NCBI GenBank assembly: GCA_900770845.1
Contig: CAAGLS010000047.1
Location: 1 to 12,049 of the forward strand
Origin: an uncultured Prevotella sp.
GTDB lineage: Bacteria; Bacteroidota; Bacteroidia; Bacteroidales; Bacteroidaceae
Length of the DNA stretch: 12,049 nt
Direction: 5' to 3'
Shown here: one piece after another, positions 5,949 to 12,049 of the stretch
How positions within the stretch are numbered: position 1 is the first letter of the stretch
Layout: each line of letters starts with the position of its first letter
Position numbers and translations under genes: made by a program
The notes under the pieces: generated by a model
The model's input: only the letters and a program-made list of their open reading frames with translations
The model's database searches: none
Told to the model about the DNA's origin: nothing

Positions 5949-8900
5949 CTATTTCTCCGCGTCGCCGCGGTCCATGTCCTTCAGCACGGCCACGGCCTCT
6001 TCCACCGAATTGATAGAGTCTACATGCATCAGCCGGCGCCCCTTCACCTCCTTGATGGCACATCGGCGCGGGTTGCGGCCTATATAGTTGAGCACACTGT
6101 CGAACGCCTTGCTCTTGTAGTAGGCGCTGAGGGGATTCGACACGAACTGCATCACCATCTTGCCATTGCGCAGGGTGAGCTTCTCGCAGCCCAAACGCTT
6201 GCCTATCCGGCGGAGCCGCACCACGCGCATGAGCTCCTCTCCCTCTTTCGGGATGGGGCCGAAGCGGTCGATGAGCCGTTTGCGGTAGTCGTCGAGAGCG
6301 TGGTCGTCCTCTATGTTGTCGAGTTCGCGATAGAGCAGCATCCGCTCGCCGCTGCCCGGCACGTAGGTGTCGGGGAAGTACATTTCCAAGTCGCTGTCCA
6401 CGGCGCAGTCCTCCACAAACTCATCGCCGCTGAACTCCTTGCCCCTCGCCATTTCCTCGGCATAGAGGTCGCTGAACTCGTCGTTCTTGAGTTCGGTCAC
6501 GGCTTGGCTGAGTATCTTCTGATAGGTCTCATATCCCAGGTCCTCCATGAATCCGCTCTGCTCTGCGCCCAACAGATTGCCCGCTCCGCGGATGTCGAGG
6601 TCCTGCATGGCCAGGTTGAATCCGCTGCCCAGCTCGGAGAAGTTCTCCAAGGCCTCCAACCGTCGCCGCGCGTCGGCCGGCAGCACACTCTTGGGCGGAG
6701 CCAAAAGGTAGCAGAACGCCTTGCGGTTGCTCCTGCCCACCCGGCCCCGCATCTGATGGAGGTCGCTGAGACCGAACCGCTGCGCGTCGGCTATGATGAT
6801 GGTGTTGGCGTTGGGTATGTCGATGCCGTTCTCCACGATGGTCGTGGAGAGCAGCACGTCGTAGTCGTAGTTCATGAATCCGAGTATGATTTTCTCCAGT
6901 TCCTCGGGATTCATCTGTCCGTGGCCTATCGCCACACGGCAGTCGGGCACATACTTGTGGATGAGGTTGGCCATCTCCTGCAGGCTGTTGATGCGGCTGC
7001 ACACGAAATACACCTGTCCGTTGCGGCTCATCTCGAAGTTGATGGCATCGGCGATGACCTCGTGGCCAAAGGTGGTCAGCTCGGTCTGTATGGGATAGCG
7101 GTTGGGGGGCGGCGTGCGAATGATGCTCATGTCGCGTGCCCCCATGAGCGAGAATTGCAGGGTGCGCGGAATGGGTGTCGCCGACATCGTGAGGGTGTCG
7201 ACGTTGGTCTTGAGCGTGCGCAACTTCTCCTTTGTGGCCACTCCAAACTTCTGTTCCTCGTCTATGATGAGCAGCCCCAAGTCGTGCCATTTCACCTGTT
7301 TGCCTATCAGCTTGTGGGTGCCGATGAGTATGTCTATCTTGCCCGCCTCAAGGTCGGCAAGGATTTGCCGCGTCTGTTTGGTTGAGCGCGAGCGGGAGAG
7401 GTAGTCCACGCGCACGGGGAAGTCGTGCAGTCGCTTGGCGAAGGTTTGGTAGTGCTGGTAGGCGAGCACAGTCGTAGGCACGAGCACCGCCACCTGCTTG
7501 GAGTCGCAGGCCGCCTTGAAGGCCGCTCGTATGGCCACCTCGGTCTTGCCGAAGCCCACGTCGCCGCAGATGAGCCTGTCCATGGGATGTGCGCTCTCCA
7601 TGTCGGCCTTGATGTCTTGCGTGGCCTTGAGCTGGTCGGCCGTGTCCTCATAGAAGAAGCTTGCTTCCAGCTCGTGCTGCATGAACGAGTCGTGGCTGTA
7701 GGCGAAGCCCTTCACATACCGCCGTTTGGCATAGAGCCTGATGAGGTCGCGGGCGATGTCCTTGATGCGCTTCTTGGCCCGCTCTTTCATGCGGTCCCAT
7801 GCGCCGGTGCCGAGCACGCTCAGCCGTGGCGGCTGCCCAGTCTCGCTTGAGCGGTATTTGCTGATCTTATAGAGCGAGTGGATGGACACGTCCACCTTGT
7901 CGTTGTGCTGGTAGATGATGCGGATTACCTCCTTGAATCCGTTGTCCGAAGGCACGCGCAGCAGGCCGCCGAACTTGCCGATGCCATAGTCGACGTGGAC
8001 TATGAAGTCGCCCGGCTCCATTTCTTGCAGTTCCTTCATCGTGAGGGCCATCTTGCCGCTTCGGGCGCGGTCGCTCCGCAGGCTGTACTTGTGGAAGCGG
8101 TCGAATATCTGGTGGTCGGTGAAGCAGCAGATGCGCAGCTTGTTGTCGGCGAATCCCTCGTGGATGGTCTTCTCCACGGGAGTGAACTCCACGGGCCGCT
8201 GCGTCCACTCGCCGTCTTGCAGAGTCATCTTGGCCCCACTGTCGTCCATTCCGTTGAAGATGTCGCGCAGCCGTTCCTGCTGCCGCTGGCTGTCGGCGAG
8301 GATATAGATGTGGTAGCCCTTGAGGAGATAGCCATCAAGCGACTGCCGCAGCAAGTCAAAGTTCTTGTGGAAAAGCGGCTGGGGCGAGATGTCGAAGTCC
8401 AACTTGGCCTGGGGAGTCTGCTTGCCGTCGCCGCAGAGCTCCACGAGGCGCATGGGCCTTATGGCCTCGTCAAACTGCGAGAGCGGCAACAGCGTGTTCT
8501 CGCTCTTCAGCTCGTCGAGTATCTGTTGCTCCTCCACCTCTGTGGCCCCGCTCATTCGGTCGGCCAGGGCCTGCGATGAGAATCCTTGCTCGTAGACGTG
8601 GGCGATGGTCTGGCGGATATAGTCGAAATCCTTGGCCACAACCACGCTGTCGTTGGGCAGGAACGAGAGGAAGGGTATCTTCTCTTCCTTGTCGCCCGCA
8701 AGCTCTGGCACGATCTCTATCTCTTGCTTGATGTCCTTCGACAGCTGGTCCTCCACCTCAAAGGTGCGGATGCTCTCTATCTCGTCGCCGAAAAAGTCGA
8801 TGCGGTAGGGCCATTCGCAACTGAACGAGAAGACGTCGACGATGCTTCCGCGCACGGCAAACTGCCCCGGCTCGTAGACATAGTCCTGCTGGGAGAATCC

Positions 8901-9410
8901 GAAGGAGCGCAGGCGGCGCTCCACGTCGATGATGTCGATGGTTTGTCCCCGCTTGAGCGATAGCCGCCGCTCGTCGAGGTGCTGCCTCGACACCACCAGC
9001 TCGGCCATGGCCTCCGGATGGGTGACGATATATAGATAAGGAGAGGAGTCGTCGCCGGCACTGCGCGACGACAGACGCGTCAGCACTTCGGTGCGCAAAA
9101 TCTCGTTGGCGGAGTCGCGCTGGCCATACTTCACGGCGCGCTTATAGCCCGAGGGATAGAACAGCACGTTGTCGCCGCCGATGAGTTGGGTGAGGTCGTG
9201 ATAGAAGTAGCCCGCCTCGTCGGCGTCCTGCATGACGAACAAGAGGCAACGGCCCACCCTCGCGGCCACGGCGGCAAACACTACGGCACTGGCCGATGCC
9301 TGTAGTCCGCCCAATTCCAAGGTGCGGATGGAGTCGTCGGCCAATGTTCTGAGGAGTGCCTCCGTGGCGGGAGACTTGGCATAAAGATGGAGAAACTCTT
9401 GGGTGGTCAA
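5949..9410 (-). CDS. mfd: Transcription-repair coupling factor Mfd
   Basis: A 1153-residue DNA translocase that removes RNA polymerase stalled at DNA damage and recruits UvrA. The UvrB-like N-terminal module spans about 1-330. The RNA polymerase-interacting domain begins near 465 (EPGDFIVHVDYGIGKFGGL). The RecG-like motor follows: Walker A GDVGFGKT (616-623), DEEQ (717-720), SATPIPRT (743-750), QMRGRVGR (886-893) and a TRG-like region around 930-953 (SGFNLAMQDLDIRGAGNLL). The C-terminal domain covers about 1010-1110. Length and motifs indicate an intact gene. The start is unusual: no ATG or GTG fits the conserved N terminus, and the best choice is TTG at 9410, 6 nt after the upstream TGA and in the same frame. 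An AAAGG (9421-9425, minus) lies 10 nt before the TTG and may help initiation. Confidence 0.97.
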   Translation of the reverse strand: MTTQEFLHLYAKSPATEALLRTLADDSIRTLELGGLQASASAVVFAAVAARVGRCLLFVMQDADEAGYFYHDLTQLIGGDNVLFYPSGYKRAVKYGQRDSANEILRTEVLTRLSSRSAGDDSSPYLYIVTHPEAMAELVVSRQHLDERRLSLKRGQTIDIIDVERRLRSFGFSQQDYVYEPGQFAVRGSIVDVFSFSCEWPYRIDFFGDEIESIRTFEVEDQLSKDIKQEIEIVPELAGDKEEKIPFLSFLPNDSVVVAKDFDYIRQTIAHVYEQGFSSQALADRMSGATEVEEQQILDELKSENTLLPLSQFDEAIRPMRLVELCGDGKQTPQAKLDFDISPQPLFHKNFDLLRQSLDGYLLKGYHIYILADSQRQQERLRDIFNGMDDSGAKMTLQDGEWTQRPVEFTPVEKTIHEGFADNKLRICCFTDHQIFDRFHKYSLRSDRARSGKMALTMKELQEMEPGDFIVHVDYGIGKFGGLLRVPSDNGFKEVIRIIYQHNDKVDVSIHSLYKISKYRSSETGQPPRLSVLGTGAWDRMKERAKKRIKDIARDLIRLYAKRRYVKGFAYSHDSFMQHELEASFFYEDTADQLKATQDIKADMESAHPMDRLICGDVGFGKTEVAIRAAFKAACDSKQVAVLVPTTVLAYQHYQTFAKRLHDFPVRVDYLSRSRSTKQTRQILADLEAGKIDILIGTHKLIGKQVKWHDLGLLIIDEEQKFGVATKEKLRTLKTNVDTLTMSATPIPRTLQFSLMGARDMSIIRTPPPNRYPIQTELTTFGHEVIADAINFEMSRNGQVYFVCSRINSLQEMANLIHKYVPDCRVAIGHGQMNPEELEKIILGFMNYDYDVLLSTTIVENGIDIPNANTIIIADAQRFGLSDLHQMRGRVGRSNRKAFCYLLAPPKSVLPADARRRLEALENFSELGSGFNLAMQDLDIRGAGNLLGAEQSGFMEDLGYETYQKILSQAVTELKNDEFSDLYAEEMARGKEFSGDEFVEDCAVDSDLEMYFPDTYVPGSGERMLLYRELDNIEDDHALDDYRKRLIDRFGPIPKEGEELMRVVRLRRIGKRLGCEKLTLRNGKMVMQFVSNPLSAYYKSKAFDSVLNYIGRNPRRCAIKEVKGRRLMHVDSINSVEEAVAVLKDMDRGDAEK

Positions 9411-9416
9411 TGGATG

Positions 9417-10166
9417 TCAGCCTTTGATTTTGGGATATTTCCTGAACCAGCCGTCAAGGCGCAGGCGCATCACGCCAAGGAAAGCCTCGCCGAAGATGCC
9501 ACCGCTCATCTTGCTCGTTCCCTCGCGGCGATTGACAAACACCACGGGTACTTCCTTGATCTTGAAGCCTATCTTGTAGGCGGTGAACTTCATTTCTATC
9601 TGGAATCCGTAGCCCTTGAAGCGTATCTGGTCCAGGGGGATGGTCTCCAGCACCCGGCGGCGGTAGCATACGAATCCCGCCGTGGTGTCGTGTACCTTGA
9701 AGCCGGTGACGATGCGCACATACTGCGAGGCGAAGTAGCTCATCAGCACGCGCCCGATGGGCCAGTTGACCACGTTCACCCCACAGACATAGCGCGAGCC
9801 GATGGCCACGTCGTAGCCCTCGTCGTGGGTGGCGTGGTAGAGCCGCGGCAGGTCGTTGGGATTGTGGCTGAAGTCGGCGTCCATCTCGAAGATGTAGTCG
9901 TAGCGGTGTTCCAGCGCCCATTTGAAGCCTGTGATGTAGGCCGTGCCCAGTCCCTGTTTGCCCTTGCGCTTGATGATGAACAGACGGTCGGCGAACTCTC
10001 CTCCCATCAGACGCTCCACGATGGCGGCGGTGCCGTCGGGGCTTCCGTCGTCGATAACAAGGATATGAAAGCACTTCTCCAAGCCAAACACGGCACGGAT
10101 GATCTTCTCTATGTTCTCCTTCTCATTATAGGTAGGGATGATGACTATGGAATCGCTGGAATTCAT
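9417..10166 (-). CDS. Dpm1-type polyprenol-phosphate glycosyltransferase
   Basis: A 249-residue GT2-family enzyme resembling polyprenol monophosphomannose synthase (Dpm1/Ppm1), which transfers a sugar, typically mannose from GDP-mannose, to polyprenyl phosphate on the inner face of the membrane. Motifs in order: PTYNE (11-15), VIDDGSPDGT (37-46), DAD (96-98, metal and nucleotide binding), GSRY (123-126), KGYGFQIE (184-191) and REGTSKMSGG (214-223). The chain stops after the GT2 domain, with no C-terminal GtrA-like membrane domain, so it is the short soluble or peripheral form. The lipid-linked sugar would serve later extracytoplasmic glycosyltransferases, none of which lies here. It heads the unit with mfd and the acetyltransferase, and has a TAACTTTG promoter element 22 nt upstream. 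Specificity for mannose is inferred from family resemblance. Confidence 0.9.
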   Translation of the reverse strand: MNSSDSIVIIPTYNEKENIEKIIRAVFGLEKCFHILVIDDGSPDGTAAIVERLMGGEFADRLFIIKRKGKQGLGTAYITGFKWALEHRYDYIFEMDADFSHNPNDLPRLYHATHDEGYDVAIGSRYVCGVNVVNWPIGRVLMSYFASQYVRIVTGFKVHDTTAGFVCYRRRVLETIPLDQIRFKGYGFQIEMKFTAYKIGFKIKEVPVVFVNRREGTSKMSGGIFGEAFLGVMRLRLDGWFRKYPKIKG

Positions 10167-10188
10167 CGCTATATTTTTTTTATTATTG

Positions 10189-10196
10189 CAAAGTTA
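10189..10196 (-). promoter_or_regulatory. Putative -7 promoter element for the Dpm1-like/mfd unit
   Basis: The minus strand reads TAACTTTG, a match to the Bacteroidota -7 consensus TAnnTTTG, followed by an A-rich stretch and the ATG 22 nt downstream. The expected leader is about 17 nt, lacks an SD sequence and is A-rich, as is common in this phylum. It lies in the 112-bp gap after the acyltransferase gene, which supports a fresh transcript starting here. No TTTG -33 element is clear. Confidence 0.6.
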
Positions 10197-10278
10197 CGAA
10201 TATTATTATGAAAAGCGAAGAAATATTGATAAATTTTCGCCCAAAAGCCTATCGCCCGCGGCCTGTGCGGGTTGTGGC

Positions 10279-11037
10279 CTACTGGTCGGGGTTCTCCACG
10301 TAGCCTTGGTATTCGGGCACGAGGCCACCCATCACGGCGTCGTAGCTCAACTTCTCCGTGCGGGCGATGTTGTCGCGTCCCTGCCCCTCGGGGAGGATGG
10401 GCTCGTGGATGGTGAGCCTCAGCGGATGCCACTCCACGAAACGGAAATCGCGCATCCGCGGCATGACATTGAACGAGCCGTTGATGGTGAGCGGCACCAC
10501 GGGCAGCTGCAGTTCGTCGGCCAGCATGAAAGCCCCGCGGCGAAACTTGCCCATGTGGCCGGTGAACGTGCGCGCGCCCTCGGGAAACACAACGAGCGAC
10601 ATGCCCTCGCGCAGAATCTCCCGCGCCTGCTCGTAGCTCTTGCGGATCTTGCTGGCTCCGCCACGGTCCACGAAGATGTGGTGGGCGCACTGCGAGGCAT
10701 AGCCCACAAGGGGGATGCGCCTGAGCTGGTGCTTCATCATCCACTTGAAGTTGCGGTTGAGGAAGCCATAGATCAGGAAGATGTCGAATGCGCCCTGGTG
10801 GTTGGCCACGAACACATAGCTCTGGCCCTTTTTCAGATGCTCGCGCCCCTCCACCCTGACGGGGAGGAAGAGCAGCCTGACGGTGGCCTGCGACCAGTAG
10901 CGGCCCGGGTAGTAGCCCCAGAAGTGGCCGTTGCCAATCAGGCAGCCCACCACCGTGGTGATGGCTGTCGCGATGGTGAGGAGGAGGAAGAGTGGCAGGA
11001 AGACCACGATTTGGTACGTGCGGTAGAGTATTTTCAT
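10279..11037 (-). CDS. 1-acyl-sn-glycerol-3-phosphate acyltransferase (PlsC family)
   Basis: A 252-residue membrane enzyme of the PlsC/LPLAT family, expected to acylate lysophosphatidic acid to phosphatidic acid in phospholipid synthesis. Residues 9-35 form a hydrophobic membrane segment. The catalytic HX4D motif is His80-Asp85 in ANHQGAFD. Motif II is FVDRGG (122-127), motif III is FPEGAR (151-156) and motif IV is VVPLTING (180-187). Length fits the family. The start is the ATG at 11037, which overlaps the stop codon of the upstream phosphoesterase in ATGA (11034-11037), suggesting translational coupling. The reading frame stays open further upstream, but that part lies inside the phosphoesterase gene and lacks family similarity. 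It could equally be a specialised lyso-lipid acyltransferase; the substrate cannot be told from sequence. Confidence 0.92.
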   Translation of the reverse strand: MKILYRTYQIVVFLPLFLLLTIATAITTVVGCLIGNGHFWGYYPGRYWSQATVRLLFLPVRVEGREHLKKGQSYVFVANHQGAFDIFLIYGFLNRNFKWMMKHQLRRIPLVGYASQCAHHIFVDRGGASKIRKSYEQAREILREGMSLVVFPEGARTFTGHMGKFRRGAFMLADELQLPVVPLTINGSFNVMPRMRDFRFVEWHPLRLTIHEPILPEGQGRDNIARTEKLSYDAVMGGLVPEYQGYVENPDQ

Positions 11038-12049
11038 TGTCCTTGCTTTAGGGTGATGACTACGATTTCGGCCGGCATGTTGAACCGGAAGGGCACCAAG
11101 GCTCCTATGCCGCCGGTGACATAGAGCATGCGACAGCCCTCGCGGTAGAGTCCATAGTCGGGGTCGCCGTGCAGCGCGGTGGGGCGTAGTCCGAACACGC
11201 TCATCTGCCCGCCGTGGGTGTGGCCGCTGAGGGTGAGCTGCACGTTGGAGTGGGGGAGGATGTCCTTGTGCCAAGCCACGGGCGAATGCTGCAGCATCAC
11301 CACGAAGCTCCTCGTGTCCACCCCGTGGAGCGTCTGCCTGAGGTTGGCGCGCTCGGGATAGATGCCGTCGCCGAAGTTGCCCTCGCCGGCTATCACGATG
11401 GAGTCTTGTCCTCGGCGCACGACGTGGTGGGCGTTTTCGAGCAGGTGCCAGCCACACGCCCGCTCCAGCTCCCGGATGAGCCTCTCGTTGGCGGCCTTCA
11501 CGCTGTCGGTGGCCGAGATGTAGAAGCTGTAGTCGTGGTTGCCGAGCACCGACCACACGCCGTCCTTGGCCCTAAGGGTCGACAGCTGTCCCATGAAAGG
11601 GCGGATCTCATCGGGCTGCAGGTTCTGCAGGTCGCCCGTGAACACGATCATGTCGGGCTGTTGGGCGTTGATGCTGTCCACATCGCGCGCGAGCATTCGG
11701 CTCAGCGAGCCCTTGAACGAGCCCACGTGGGCGTCGGAGAAGAGCACGATGCGGTAGCCGTCGAACTTGGTGGGGAGGTCCTTGAAGCTCAGGTCCACAT
11801 GCCTCACCGCAAACTGGCGGATGCCGAACACACAGGCGTAGAAGTAGCACACGATGACGCTGATGGCCACGAAGACGCCCCCCATGTCGCCATAGTTGTG
11901 GCGCATGCGGAAGAGCCGCTGCAGGCCCAACCCCGCAAACGAGCAGAGGGCGAAGAAGAACTTCGGCCCCGAGAGGAAGGCAAACAGCCCCATGTATATC
12001 TTCAGCCACACCACGTCGGCCGGCGCGAAACTTCTCACTCCAGCCAAGG
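11034..12049 (-). CDS. Membrane-anchored calcineurin-like metallophosphoesterase, 5' end cut by window
   Basis: At least 337 residues of a two-metal phosphoesterase of the YkuE/YaeI type. The N-terminal part holds hydrophobic membrane segments around 14-45 and 56-76. The phosphoesterase domain then shows all five motifs: FSDAHVG (103-109, Asp105/His107), GDL (138-140), GNHD (169-172), QHSP (253-256) and GHTHGGQ (275-281). The catalytic domain probably faces the periplasm, judged from the anchor before it, though orientation is uncertain. The first in-window codon that could start translation is TTG at 12047, but related proteins as I remember them have additional N-terminal membrane sequence, so the gene most likely continues beyond the window. 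The gene overlaps the PlsC-type gene by ATGA. Some relatives act on lipid A precursors; nothing here fixes the substrate. Confidence 0.88.
   Translation of the reverse strand, partial: LAGVRSFAPADVVWLKIYMGLFAFLSGPKFFFALCSFAGLGLQRLFRMRHNYGDMGGVFVAISVIVCYFYACVFGIRQFAVRHVDLSFKDLPTKFDGYRIVLFSDAHVGSFKGSLSRMLARDVDSINAQQPDMIVFTGDLQNLQPDEIRPFMGQLSTLRAKDGVWSVLGNHDYSFYISATDSVKAANERLIRELERACGWHLLENAHHVVRRGQDSIVIAGEGNFGDGIYPERANLRQTLHGVDTRSFVVMLQHSPVAWHKDILPHSNVQLTLSGHTHGGQMSVFGLRPTALHGDPDYGLYREGCRMLYVTGGIGALVPFRFNMPAEIVVITLKQGQ

Noticed and set aside
5859..7385. Open frame of about 508 codons on the plus strand opposite mfd and the 5' end of the acetyltransferase gene
   Set aside because: It is antisense to mfd, whose motifs are intact, and has the same compositional bias as other shadow frames.
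10255..10271. Short GC hairpin (CCCGC / GCGGG) as terminator of the acyltransferase gene
   Set aside because: The stem is only 5 bp and no T tract follows directly on the minus strand; only a TTTT several bases on. Too weak to call.
11038..11556. Upstream extension of the PlsC-type acyltransferase reading frame
   Set aside because: The extension lies inside the phosphoesterase gene in another frame and is Arg/Pro-rich without family features. The ATG at 11037 gives a normal PlsC length and an ATGA overlap.
12045..12047. TTG as the true start of the metallophosphoesterase
   Set aside because: Related proteins, from memory, have more N-terminal membrane sequence, and the frame is open to the window edge. 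Truncation by the window is more likely.

Overview
The window looks like an ordinary housekeeping segment from a GC-rich member of the Bacteroidota, most likely Prevotella or a close relative. Three things point there. Upstream elements match the Bacteroidota -7 consensus TAnnTTTG (1199-1206, 1312-1319, 10189-10196). Shine-Dalgarno sequences are mostly absent. The protein set also fits: a DUF4348-type exported protein, a PheS carrying a Cys-rich insertion, and a tandem pair of dAK/dGK-type deoxynucleoside kinases. Genus is inferred from protein style, not from a search.

Layout from left to right. Positions 1-135 are intergenic and hold a strong nested hairpin with a T tract on the minus strand, which should terminate pheS. 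pheS (136-1176, minus) and a DUF4348 exported protein (1327-2181, plus) diverge from a 150-bp region with a promoter-like element for each. The plus-strand cluster then runs DUF4348 - murB - MBL hydrolase - dnk1 - dnk2 (1327-5264), with an ATGA overlap between murB and the MBL gene and a 10-nt overlap between the kinases. A symmetrical hairpin (5280-5330) separates it from the minus-strand genes.

On the minus strand, in transcription order, lie a 5'-truncated membrane metallophosphoesterase (11034 to beyond the window), a PlsC-type acyltransferase (10279-11037, ATGA overlap), then a second unit with its own promoter element: a Dpm1-type glycosyltransferase (9417-10166), mfd (5949-9410) and a GNAT acetyltransferase (5339-5914).

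Functionally the window combines translation (pheS), cell-wall precursor synthesis (murB), envelope and lipid functions (DUF4348 protein, metallophosphoesterase, PlsC, polyprenol-phosphate glycosyltransferase), nucleoside salvage (two kinases) and transcription-coupled repair (mfd). I see no mobile element, CRISPR array, tRNA or rRNA, and no defence or biosynthetic system. I do not think the window holds an undescribed system. The points most worth checking are the tandem kinase pair as a possible heterodimer, the near-leaderless start of the DUF4348 gene, the TTG start of mfd in frame with the upstream stop codon, and the nested palindrome after pheS.
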